DNA of 64,000 nt from Catellatospora citrea (lineage in GTDB: Bacteria > Actinomycetota > Actinomycetes > Mycobacteriales > Micromonosporaceae), in contig NZ_RAPR01000001.1 in NCBI RefSeq assembly GCF_003610235.1, positions 8,618,001 through 8,682,000 of the forward strand, read 5' to 3'. A program made the position numbers and the translations under genes. The notes beneath the pieces are model-generated. The model made no database searches and was not told the origin of the DNA. It was given only the letters and a program-made list of their open reading frames with translations. Shown one piece after another: positions 39,806 to 47,547 of the stretch; within the stretch, counting starts at the first letter, position 1, and each line of letters starts with the position of its first letter.

Positions 39806-42208
39806 TCAGGCCGCGCCGAAGGTGACGGTCAGGGTGGGCTTGTTGGTGTTCTCCCGGCTGTGCAGGCGCTGCTCGTAGCCGCCGGCGGCGCCCTCGGTGG
39901 CGTCGCGGATCAGCAGCCCGTGGTTGCCGTCGGTGTACAGGCCGGCGACCTGCGCCGTGACGGTCCACTCCACCCAGCCCTTGACCGCGGGCACGGTCGC
40001 CGCGGCGCCGGTCGACGCGGGCTGGTTGCGCCAGGTGACACCGGTCTCGGTCCAGGCTCCGGCTAGCCGGACCGCCCGCAGCGTGCGGCTGCCGACAGCG
40101 GAGGAGACGTGCATCCGCAGTTTCGCGCTGGTGACCTTGCATCCGACGGGCAGGGTGGGCAGCGCGAAGTGGACGAGCGTACGCGCGTCGGCGTTGGCCT
40201 TGCTGCGGACCTTGAGGATGGTGTCCTTGCCGTAGTTGGTCGTGGCCCAGCTCGTCGTGATCCACGAGTCGTAGTCGGCGGTCCGGGTAGCCGTGGCCGG
40301 GCAGCTCGCGGTGCCGTTGACGGTCACCGACGCCTGGTCGTCCTCGGCGGGATCGCTGTTGCCGGGGGCCGAGTCGACGTCGGCCGGAGCCGCGGCCGTG
40401 ACCTGCGCGGTATTCGTCTTCTGCCCGGTGGTCGCGACCCTCGCGACGATCTGGACGGTGGCGCTGGCACCGGCGGCCAGGCCGCCCACCGACCACACGC
40501 CGGTGGCCGCCGTGTACGTCCCCTGCGTCGGGCTCGCGGACACGAACGTCACGCCCGACGGGAGCTGGTCGGTGACGGCCACGCCGGTCGCCCCGGCCGG
40601 TCCGGCGTTGGCGACGCGCACCGTGAACGTGACGTTGGCGCCGACCGGCACCGAGGCGGCCGACCCGGTCACCGTCACCGACAGGTCGATCGTCGCCGGC
40701 GGGGGCAGCCCTGCGCCCCAGTCGCGGGCGAACACGTCGCGGTGGGGGTCGGAGTCGTCCGCGCTGAGATTGCGCGCCGCGGACTCGAAGGCGACCAGCC
40801 TGCCGTCGCCGGAGATCGACGGGCTCGTGGACCGCGCGTCCCCACCCGCCCCGGCGACCCCGGTCGCCCTGCTCACGAAGGTGGTGGTGGCGGACTGCGT
40901 GTCGCGGACGAACACGTCCGGGCAGGGGCGGTTGTCGCCCTGACCCGGGTCGTAGCAGTTGTCGAGGTCCTCGCCGCTGAGGTTCATCGCCCGCGACATG
41001 AACGCGACGTACCGCCCGTCGGCGGAGATCGACGGTTCGAACGAGCGCAGCCCCGCCACGGCTCCGGTCGCGCCGCTCGCCCTGCTGACGAGCGCGGTCC
41101 GACCCTCCTGCGTGTCGCGTACGTACACGCTCTCGGTGTCGAACGAGTCGATGTCGTCGGCGCTGAGGTTGTGCGCGTCCGAGATGAACGCGATGTGACG
41201 GCCGTCGGCGGAGATCGACGGGCAGCTGGAGGGCCCGCCGAAGGCGAGCTGGCCGTTGACGCCGTCGGCCCTGCTCACGTAGCTCGCCGTGCCGGTCTGC
41301 AGGTCGGTCACGACGACGTCGAGGTAGCCGTTGTTGTCATCGATCGAGATCCCGTCGGTCTCGAAGGCGACCTTGCGCCCGTCGGCGGAGATCACCGGAC
41401 CGCAGGGCCCGATCCGGAAGATGGGCGCGTTGCCGAGGTATACGGTGGTGCCGGCCTGGAGGTCGCGTACGAAGAAGTCGGTGCAGGGGTGCGGGCCGCC
41501 GCCGTCGATGTAGCACTCGTCCTCGTCAGCGGTGCTCAGGTTCGCCCCGCCCGAGGTGAAGGCCACTTTGGTCCCGTCCGCGGACACGGTCGGGGTGTAC
41601 GAGCTGCCGTCGGAGGCGGCGCCCTGCGCGCCGTCCGCCCTGCTGACGAACGTCGTCGTGCCGGCCGTGAGGTCGCGGACGAAGATGTTCGAGCACGGCT
41701 CGGGCAGGCCCCAGAACAGTGACATGCAGGTGTCCTCGTCCTGCGTGCTCAGGTTCGGGGCGGTCGAGCTGAACGCGACGTAGCGCCCGTCGGCCGAGAT
41801 CGACGGGTCCGCGGACGAGCCGGTCGCGGCTGCTCCGTTCGCTCCGTCGGCGCGGCTGACGTAGCTCGTCGCGCCGGTCGTCAGGTCCCGGACGAAGATG
41901 TTGGTGTGGGCGTTGTCGTCGGCGTCGCTGAGGTTGTCGGCGTCGGAGGCGAAGGCCACGTAGCGGCCGTCGGCGGACACCGACGGGGTCGCGGAGTCGC
42001 CGTTTCCGGCCGCACCGCCGGCGGATCGGCTGACCAGGACGGTGTCGTACGTGGCCGCCCACGCCGGACTGCCCGGCACGGCCGCCATCGTCGCCGCCAG
42101 GACCGCCAGCGAGACGCCGACGGGCAGCCTGCGCCGGAACGCGGCCGCGAGGCGTTGTTCTCCGGCGCGAGGCACCGGCGACACGGCGCGGGGTTTCGCA
42201 ATTGACAT
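39806..42208 (-). CDS. secreted TolB-like beta-propeller protein with DUF11 and DNRLRE domains
   Basis: 800 residues. Signal peptide about 1-52 (ending AWAA|TYD). Residues 55-470 hold six or seven propeller-like repeats, each with S-V-S-A-D-G-R-Y-V-A-F-x-S and N-I-F-V-R-D-L, as in TolB/PD40 proteins. A DUF11 repeat follows (DLSVTVTGSAASVPVGANVTFTVRVANAGPAGATGVAVTDQLPSG), then a DNRLRE-type beta-sandwich to the end (TLVHFALPTLPVGCKVTSAKLRMHV, TWRNQP). DUF11 and DNRLRE are adhesion or wall-associated modules. No catalytic residues are seen. The first ATG with signal-like sequence is at 42208; the frame continues 13 codons upstream. Confidence 0.82.
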   Translation of the reverse strand: MSIAKPRAVSPVPRAGEQRLAAAFRRRLPVGVSLAVLAATMAAVPGSPAWAATYDTVLVSRSAGGAAGNGDSATPSVSADGRYVAFASDADNLSDADDNAHTNIFVRDLTTGATSYVSRADGANGAAATGSSADPSISADGRYVAFSSTAPNLSTQDEDTCMSLFWGLPEPCSNIFVRDLTAGTTTFVSRADGAQGAASDGSSYTPTVSADGTKVAFTSGGANLSTADEDECYIDGGGPHPCTDFFVRDLQAGTTVYLGNAPIFRIGPCGPVISADGRKVAFETDGISIDDNNGYLDVVVTDLQTGTASYVSRADGVNGQLAFGGPSSCPSISADGRHIAFISDAHNLSADDIDSFDTESVYVRDTQEGRTALVSRASGATGAVAGLRSFEPSISADGRYVAFMSRAMNLSGEDLDNCYDPGQGDNRPCPDVFVRDTQSATTTFVSRATGVAGAGGDARSTSPSISGDGRLVAFESAARNLSADDSDPHRDVFARDWGAGLPPPATIDLSVTVTGSAASVPVGANVTFTVRVANAGPAGATGVAVTDQLPSGVTFVSASPTQGTYTAATGVWSVGGLAAGASATVQIVARVATTGQKTNTAQVTAAAPADVDSAPGNSDPAEDDQASVTVNGTASCPATATRTADYDSWITTSWATTNYGKDTILKVRSKANADARTLVHFALPTLPVGCKVTSAKLRMHVSSAVGSRTLRAVRLAGAWTETGVTWRNQPASTGAAATVPAVKGWVEWTVTAQVAGLYTDGNHGLLIRDATEGAAGGYEQRLHSRENTNKPTLTVTFGAA

Positions 42209-42286
42209 GGGAGGGCTCCGTTCAGCCCATGCGGCGTCCACGCGCATGGACGGGTGTGGTTCGGCCGGCGCGCGATCGGCAAGCCT

Positions 42287-42299
42287 TTACGCAGCGTAA
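42287..42299. promoter_or_regulatory. short palindrome TTACGCAGCGTAA upstream of the propeller gene
   Basis: Perfect 6-bp arms around one base, about 80 nt upstream of the start codon at 42208, in the most AT-rich part of the gap. It may be an operator or part of a promoter. Confidence 0.35.
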
Positions 42300-42351
42300 T
42301 TGACCGATAACCGAACGTCGCAGCGACACTCTCCGTCCCTGTCCATTCTGG

Positions 42352-43257
42352 TCACCGCGGCGGGGCGGCCGCCGGGTCCAGTGGCTTCGCGAACCAGTGG
42401 TGCGCGTACGGGTTGTCGTTGTACGCGGGAATCTCGTGGTAGCCCGTGGCGCGGTAGAGCCCGATCGCCTCGGTGAGCGTTCGGTTCGTGTCCAGCCGCA
42501 CGGTGTCCGCCCCGGCTGCCGCCGCCCGCCGCTCCAGCTCGGCCATGATCCGGCGGCCCAGGCCGAGGCCGCGTACGGACTCCGACACCCACACCCGCTT
42601 GATCTCGGCGGGCTCGTCGAGGTGCAGCCACAGCGCGCCGCAGCCCACCGGCTCGCCGGACAGGGCGGCCACCAGGAACACGCCGTGCGGCGGCACCAGC
42701 GCCTCCTCGTCCACGCCGCTGCGCGCGGGGTCGAAGCCGCCGCCGAAGCGCCGGTCCAGTTCGCGCGCGTACGCCCGCAGGCAGGCCCGCGCCGCCGGGT
42801 CGCCGGGGTGGCGCGGCTGCAGGTCCACCAGTGACGCCATGAGCAGCCGCTCGACCTCGGCCATCGCGCCGGCCAGCCGGGCCCGCTGGCTGTCGCTGAG
42901 CGGTTCCAGGATCGACCAGGCCAGCTCGTCCGACATCCGGTCGAGGACGTCCCACTCGGCTCGGCCCGCGGCGGTCAGGCGGGCGGTGCGCACCCGGCCG
43001 TCGCCGTCGGCGGATCCCACCAGCACGAGACCGTCGCCTTCGAGGACCCGCAGCAGGCGGCTCAGGTATCCGGCGTCGAGGTTCAGTCGCGTGCGCAGCG
43101 TGGCGACCTCGGCCCCGGCCGGCCCGATCTCCCAGAGCAGGCGGGCCTGGGCCAGCGGCCTGCCCCGGGTGAGGTAGGTGTCGTCCAGCGCGCCGACGCG
43201 CTGCGTGACGCTCCGGTTGAAGTGGCGCACCGCCGCCACCAACTGCTCCTGGCTCAT
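42352..43257 (-). CDS. MarR-type regulator fused to a GNAT acetyltransferase
   Basis: 301 residues. Residues 1-145 are a MarR winged helix (RPLAQARLLWEIGPAGAEVATLRTRLNLDAGYLSRLLRVLEGDGLV, DGRVRTARLTAAGRAEWDVL). Residues 150-301 are a GNAT domain with motif A around KRVWVSESVRGLGLGRRIMAELERRA (acetyl-CoA pyrophosphate loop R/Q-x-x-G-x-G/A reads RGLGLG) and NRTLTEAIGLYRATGYHEI. Such fusions are known in actinomycetes and may couple acetylation of a toxic small molecule to gene control. There is no Shine-Dalgarno; TAAAGT lies 7 nt before the ATG and overlaps a palindrome, suggesting leaderless autoregulation. Confidence 0.9.
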   Translation of the reverse strand: MSQEQLVAAVRHFNRSVTQRVGALDDTYLTRGRPLAQARLLWEIGPAGAEVATLRTRLNLDAGYLSRLLRVLEGDGLVLVGSADGDGRVRTARLTAAGRAEWDVLDRMSDELAWSILEPLSDSQRARLAGAMAEVERLLMASLVDLQPRHPGDPAARACLRAYARELDRRFGGGFDPARSGVDEEALVPPHGVFLVAALSGEPVGCGALWLHLDEPAEIKRVWVSESVRGLGLGRRIMAELERRAAAAGADTVRLDTNRTLTEAIGLYRATGYHEIPAYNDNPYAHHWFAKPLDPAAAPPR

Positions 43258-43258
43258 A

Positions 43259-43279
43259 TTGCTGACTTTAGTCAGGCAA
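43259..43279. promoter_or_regulatory. MarR-type operator (TGACTttAGTCA core) over the -10 box
   Basis: TGACT and AGTCA mirror each other around TT (43263-43274), flanked by TTGC and GCAA. It covers the TAAAGT -10 box of the MarR-GNAT gene (read leftward). Binding by that protein is inferred. Confidence 0.6.
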
Positions 43280-43328
43280 TCGGCCGAATGGCAGTGCGGC
43301 ACACGCCGCCGTTGCCCGCCGGAATGCA

Positions 43329-43361
43329 GACGGTGCGCGTGGGCTGCCCACGCGCACCGTC
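43329..43361. terminator. 16-bp perfect hairpin after the Ala/Lys-rich HTH gene
   Basis: GACGGTGCGCGTGGGC (43329-43344) pairs with 43346-43361 around a single T. Read leftward it follows the stop at 43388 by 26 nt. Confidence 0.65.
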
Positions 43362-43387
43362 GAGTCGCGGCTCCCGCCGCCAGGTCG

Positions 43388-44218
43388 TCAGACCGCGGTG
43401 GCCTTCTTGCGCGCCGTGCGGATCCAGCCGTACGCGGTGTGCCGCGGCACGTCGTAGTGGTCGGCGATGACGCTCGCGCTGTCGCCGGCTTGGCGCAGCA
43501 CCTGCTCGAAGTCCTCCGGCAGCTTGCGGTAGCTGCGGCTGGCCCCGTTCGGGCGGCCGGTGTCCGGGGTGGACGAGGCGGCCTTGCGCGCGGTCGCCTT
43601 CGCCGGGGCGGCCTTCTTCTCCCGCACCGTGGCCGCCGCGGCACGCGCCGACGCCTTGGCGCGCACGGCCTTGCCCGCACCTGCCTTGGTTGCGCCAGTT
43701 GTGGTCTTTTCGGCCGCCGACGCCGCCTTGGTCGGCTCGGCCTTGCCGGCACTCGACTTGCCCGCGCCGGCCTTGCCGGTGCCCGCCTCGACGGCGCTGC
43801 CCGCAGCCGTCTTCTCCGCAACGGGCCGGACCGCGGCATCCGCCGGCGCGGCGGCCGGGGTCGCGGCCGGCTGGGCCGAAGTGCGCTTGCGGGCCGACTT
43901 CTTCGGCGCGACGGCCTCGGTGGCGGCCGGGGCCTGGATCTCCAGCTCGCCGGGTGCCGACGCGGGCACGGCCGGGGTGCGCCGGGACGCCTTGGCCGGT
44001 GCGGCCACCGGCGCCGGTCCCGCCGTCGCCGCGAGCACGGCGGCGACGAGCTGGTTCAGGTCGAGCACGGGCAGGTCGCCGGGCGCCAGGCTGCCGCCGG
44101 AGCCGGGCGACAGGCGCAGCTCGCGTACGGTCGTCGTCGCGCCGTCCAGGCTCAACCGGATCGTCGTGACGGCCTGCGCGGGGTCGTCAGGCGTGATGGT
44201 GACGGTATAGGTGGTCAT
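43388..44218 (-). CDS. Ala/Lys/Pro-rich DNA-binding protein with C-terminal HTH
   Basis: 276 residues in three parts. A small N-terminal domain (1-70) reads MTTYTVTITPDDPAQAV and later LRELRLSPGSGGSLAPGDLPVLDLNQLVAAVLAAT. Residues 75-220 are extremely rich in Ala, Lys, Thr and Pro (KKSARKRTSAQP, KAGAGKSSAGKAEPTKA), like the tails of histone H1 or actinobacterial HupB. The last 45 residues form a helix-turn-helix (EDFEQVLRQAGDSASVIADHYDVPRHTAYGWIRTARKK). It probably binds DNA through the HTH while the basic tail contacts DNA non-specifically. No named family is recognised. GGAGG lies 8 nt before the ATG. Confidence 0.75.
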   Translation of the reverse strand: MTTYTVTITPDDPAQAVTTIRLSLDGATTTVRELRLSPGSGGSLAPGDLPVLDLNQLVAAVLAATAGPAPVAAPAKASRRTPAVPASAPGELEIQAPAATEAVAPKKSARKRTSAQPAATPAAAPADAAVRPVAEKTAAGSAVEAGTGKAGAGKSSAGKAEPTKAASAAEKTTTGATKAGAGKAVRAKASARAAAATVREKKAAPAKATARKAASSTPDTGRPNGASRSYRKLPEDFEQVLRQAGDSASVIADHYDVPRHTAYGWIRTARKKATAV

Positions 44219-44368
44219 GCGTGCGGCCTCCATGCCTGACGCCGCCGGCGTGCGTCCCCGTCGCGCGCGTCGGCTCTGGCCGTGAGAATTGTTCGCGCCA
44301 AGGTACTTCACGAACCGCATACCACCAAATCAGCGCGGAGGCCAGGGTCGGTTCGGTCGAGGAACGAG

Positions 44369-44406
44369 CCAGGTCCTGCGCCCCGACGGGCAGACGCAGG
44401 ACCTGG
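44369..44406. terminator. 12-bp stem-loop downstream of the MFS gene
   Basis: CCAGGTCCTGCG (44369-44380) pairs with 44395-44406 with a 14-nt loop. It is 15 nt after the MFS stop, read leftward. Confidence 0.55.
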
Positions 44407-44421
44407 TGGACGGTGTGATGC

Positions 44422-45900
44422 CTACACCAGCGCGGGCTCGCGCTCGGGAGTCACGACGGCGGGAGCGGGCTCCTGCTGCGGCGCGGCGTGGCCGCGGACC
44501 TTGCGGGGCAGCAGGAACGCCAGTCCGAACGCGACCGCGGTCAGTGCGATCGTGACCAGGGTGACCCGCTGCGAGGCGTGCAGGAAGCCGGCCGCCTGCC
44601 CGGTGACGCCGGCCGCGGTGAAGAACACCGTGCCGAGCGCGGCCACGCCCAGCGACGACCCGAGCTGCTGGATCGACTCCAGGATGCCCGAGGCCGAACC
44701 GACCTCGTGGTCGGCGATGTCGCCCATGATCACATCGAACAGCGGCACGAAGATCATGCCCATGCCCAGGCCGTACGTGAACAGCGGCAGCGCGAGGCTC
44801 CAGCCGCCGATGCCGGTGCCGTACGCGGAGAACATGGTGTAGAGCAGGATCAGGCCGACGGTCATCAGGGCCAGGCCCAGGTGCAGGATACGCCGGCCGA
44901 GCTTCGCCATCGCGCCGGCGCTGAAGCCCGAGCCGAGGAACGCGCCCACCGCCCACGCCGCCATGGTCACGCTCGCCCGCACCGGGCTGTAGTGGAGGCC
45001 GAGCTGCAGGAACAACCCGACGGCGAGCGAGAATCCGACGATCGCCCCGAAGAACACCAGCACGAACAGCGTGCCCGAGGTGTACGAGCGCTTCGCGAAC
45101 ACGCTCAGCTCGACCAGCGGCGTACGCCCGGAGGCCCGGCGGCGGCGCTGGTGGGCGGCGAACACGGCGAGCACGACGACCGAGGCGGCCAGCATGGCCC
45201 AGGTCCACGCGGGCCAGCCGTGCTCGCGGCCCTGCATCAGCGGGAAGACCAGCAGGAACATGCCCGCGGCGGCGAGCAGCGCGCCGAGCGTGTCGAGCCG
45301 CCGGGCCCGGGCCGGGCTGATCCCCGCCGGCAGCGTACGCAGACCCGCGATCAGCGCGAACAGCCCGAGCGGCAGGTTGATCGCGAACACCATGCGCCAG
45401 CCCGTGCCGAACAGGTCGGCGTCGACGAGCACACCGGACACCACCGGCCCGAGGATGGTGGACAGGCCGATCGCCGGGCCGAACACCCCGAACGCCTTGC
45501 CGATGTCGGCGGGTCCGAACAGGTCGCGGATCAGGCCGAAGCCCTGCGGGATCATGACCGCGCCGAACAGCCCCTGCACCACCCGCGCGCCGATCAGGGA
45601 CTCCGGTGACCAGGCCGCCGCGCACAGCGCCGAGGCGGCGACGAAGCCGACGACGCCGACCAGCAGCACCCGGCGGCGGCCGAACATGTCGCCGAGCCGC
45701 CCGCCGACCAGCAGGCCGACGGCCAGCGCGAGGGTGTATCCGGCGGCGATCCACTGCAGGTCGCCGTAGGTGCCGTGCAGGTCGGCCAGGATCGCCGGGG
45801 CGGCCACGTTGACCACGGTCGAGTCGAGCAGGTTCATGAGGGTCGCGGCGAGGATCGCCATGAGGCCGAGCCAGCGGCGGCCGTTGCTGATGTTCTCCAT
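44422..45900 (-). CDS. MFS transporter, DHA2 family (14 transmembrane helices), drug/metabolite exporter
   Basis: 492 residues. Opens with MAILAATLMNLLDSTVVNVAAPAILADL, the helix-1 motif D1 (L-D-x-T-V-V-N-V-A) of DHA2 exporters; motif A is GGRLGDMFGRRRVLLVG; motif C is GPAIGLSTILGPVVSGVLVD. These proteins export drugs or secondary metabolites by proton antiport. The gene is divergent from a WYL-domain regulator, and a 43-bp palindrome fills the space between them. The start at 45900 leaves the palindrome untranslated. Confidence 0.92.
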   Translation of the reverse strand: MENISNGRRWLGLMAILAATLMNLLDSTVVNVAAPAILADLHGTYGDLQWIAAGYTLALAVGLLVGGRLGDMFGRRRVLLVGVVGFVAASALCAAAWSPESLIGARVVQGLFGAVMIPQGFGLIRDLFGPADIGKAFGVFGPAIGLSTILGPVVSGVLVDADLFGTGWRMVFAINLPLGLFALIAGLRTLPAGISPARARRLDTLGALLAAAGMFLLVFPLMQGREHGWPAWTWAMLAASVVVLAVFAAHQRRRRASGRTPLVELSVFAKRSYTSGTLFVLVFFGAIVGFSLAVGLFLQLGLHYSPVRASVTMAAWAVGAFLGSGFSAGAMAKLGRRILHLGLALMTVGLILLYTMFSAYGTGIGGWSLALPLFTYGLGMGMIFVPLFDVIMGDIADHEVGSASGILESIQQLGSSLGVAALGTVFFTAAGVTGQAAGFLHASQRVTLVTIALTAVAFGLAFLLPRKVRGHAAPQQEPAPAVVTPEREPALV

Positions 45901-45910
45901 GCCGATGACC

Positions 45911-45953
45911 CTGCCAGGCCATTAGGAACAGTTCGTTCCTAATGGCCTGGCAG
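45911..45953. promoter_or_regulatory. 43-bp palindrome with 19-bp perfect arms between MFS and WYL genes
   Basis: CTGCCAGGCCATTAGGAAC (45911-45929) is exactly complementary to 45935-45953, with spacer AGTTC. It covers almost the entire space between the divergent starts (45900 and 45964), so one bound regulator would control both genes. The inner TTAGGAAC/GTTCCTAA is the likely core. Confidence 0.75.
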
Positions 45954-45963
45954 AATCGAAATC

Positions 45964-46923
45964 ATGTTGGAGACATCCGCGCGACTGCTGAAACTGCTCT
46001 CCCTCCTGCAGACCCCGCGGGAGTGGAGCGGCACCGAACTCGCCGGCCGCCTCGACGTCAGCACCCGGACCGTGCGCAACGACGTGGAGCGGCTGCGCAA
46101 TCTCGGCTATCCGGTGCACGCGACCAGGGGCGCGGTCGGCGGCTACCGGCTGGGCGCGGGGGCGAACCTGCCGCCGCTGCTGCTCGACGACGACGAGGCC
46201 GTCGCCGTCGCGGTCGGGCTGCGCACGGCCGCGGCCGGGTCGATCGCCGGGGTCGAGGACACCTCGCTGCGGGCGCTGGCCAAAGTGGAGCAGGTGCTGC
46301 CGGTGCGGTTGCGGCGGCGGGTGAACGCGCTGCAGACGTACACGGTGGCGGTCCCGGCGCAGCGGCGCGGCCCGGAGGTCGACCCGCAGGTGCTGACCAC
46401 GCTCGCGGCGGCTTGTCGCGACCACGAGCGCATCCGGTTCGACTACCGCGCCCACGACGGCACCGCGACCAGGCGCGACGCTGAGCCGTACCGGCTGGTC
46501 AACTGGGGTCGCAAGTGGTATCTCGTCGCCTACGACGTGGAGCGTGGCGACTGGCGCACCTTCCGCGTCGACCGGATCGAGCCCCGCACGCCCGGCGGGC
46601 CCCGCTTCGCGCCGCGCCCGCTGCCGGCCGAGGACCTCGCAGCGTACGTGTCCCGGGGCGTGTCCACCGCGACCTGGCACTACCGGGCGCGGATCGTGGT
46701 GCGTGCGCCCGCCGACGTGATCGCGCAGCGGCTGCCCGCCACGGCCGGTTCCGTCGAGGTGATCGACGAGCAGACCTGCGCCGTGACCACCGGCGCGGAC
46801 ACGGCCGAGTCCATGGCCATGTGGATCGGCCTGCTCGACGCCGACTTCACCGTGCAGGACGCCCCGGAGCTGTCGGCGGCACTGCGCCGGCTCGCCGACC
46901 GGTACCGGCGGGCCGCCGGATGA
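45964..46923 (+). CDS. HTH/WYL-domain transcriptional regulator (YafY type)
   Basis: 319 residues. An HTH_11/DeoR-like domain occupies 1-60 (ARLLKLLSLLQTPREWSGTELAGRLDVSTRTVRNDVERLRNLGYPVHATRGAVGGYRL). The WYL domain (about 140-225) has LAAACRDHERIRFDYRAHDGTATRRDAEPYRLVNWGRKWYLVAYDVERGDWRTFRVDRI, and a WCX C-terminal extension follows. WYL domains bind nucleic-acid or small ligands and modulate transcription. The divergent MFS exporter is the natural target through the shared palindrome. The ATG follows CAGAAT by 7 nt, without Shine-Dalgarno. Confidence 0.92.
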   Translation: MLETSARLLKLLSLLQTPREWSGTELAGRLDVSTRTVRNDVERLRNLGYPVHATRGAVGGYRLGAGANLPPLLLDDDEAVAVAVGLRTAAAGSIAGVEDTSLRALAKVEQVLPVRLRRRVNALQTYTVAVPAQRRGPEVDPQVLTTLAAACRDHERIRFDYRAHDGTATRRDAEPYRLVNWGRKWYLVAYDVERGDWRTFRVDRIEPRTPGGPRFAPRPLPAEDLAAYVSRGVSTATWHYRARIVVRAPADVIAQRLPATAGSVEVIDEQTCAVTTGADTAESMAMWIGLLDADFTVQDAPELSAALRRLADRYRRAAG

Positions 46924-46931
46924 ACTTACTT

Positions 46932-46950
46932 TCGGTTAGTGACTAACCGA
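46932..46950. promoter_or_regulatory. palindrome TCGGTTAGTgACTAACCGA
   Basis: Perfect 9-bp arms around one base, immediately after the WYL-regulator stop and before the hemerythrin gene. Symmetry and the TTAGTnACTAA core suggest a regulator site (TetR or MarR style), though it could also act as a short terminator hairpin. Confidence 0.45.
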
Positions 46951-47037
46951 CGGTTTGCGGTCGGGTGGTCGCCACGACCAAGCTGGGGGAGCGCCGTGAC
47001 CATTGCGGCGTTTCCCCTGCGAGTGAGACGTGTGGCG

Positions 47038-47547
47038 ATGACGAGACAACGAGTGGACGACAACCCCCTGCTGGCCGAACTGCAATGGGTGCACGGCATG
47101 CTGCGGCGCGACCTGGCGACCGTGCGCAGGCTCGCCGACGAGGCCGCCGGTGGCGCACCGGCCCGTGCACTCCAGCAGGGCGTGCGCAAACTGCAGAGCA
47201 ACGGCCCGCTGTTCCAGCTGAAAGTCAACTGCCTGAGCTACTGCCAGTTCGTGCACCACCATCACCAGTCCGAGGACGCGATGCTGTTCCCGGCGGTGCG
47301 CCGGTCGGCCCCGCACCTGCGGGCGACCGTCGACCGGCTGGAGGCCGACCACCGCGTGGTGTCGGACCTGCTCGACCAGGTCGAGGGTGCGGCTCGCGCG
47401 TTGGGCGGCGACGACGCGGAGATCCGCGCGAAGCTGGTAGTGGCCCTGCGCACGCTCTCCGACCGGCTCCTCGAACACCTGGAGTTCGAGGAGGGCGCGC
47501 TGGGGCCCGTGCTGAAGACCTGGAAGAGGTGGCCGTTCCATGGCTGA
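47038..47547 (+). CDS. hemerythrin-like HHE domain protein
   Basis: 169 residues, four-helix bundle. The iron-ligand histidines are visible in ELQWVHGMLRRDL, QFVHHHHQSEDAMLFP, VDRLEADHRVVSDLL and LLEHLEFEEGALGP. Hemerythrin-like proteins bind a di-iron centre and O2 or NO and often act as sensors or protectants. The 3' end overlaps the following LLM oxidoreductase gene by 8 nt, so the two are translated together. Start assumed at ATG 47038; a GTG two codons earlier is equally possible. Confidence 0.85.
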   Translation: MTRQRVDDNPLLAELQWVHGMLRRDLATVRRLADEAAGGAPARALQQGVRKLQSNGPLFQLKVNCLSYCQFVHHHHQSEDAMLFPAVRRSAPHLRATVDRLEADHRVVSDLLDQVEGAARALGGDDAEIRAKLVVALRTLSDRLLEHLEFEEGALGPVLKTWKRWPFHG

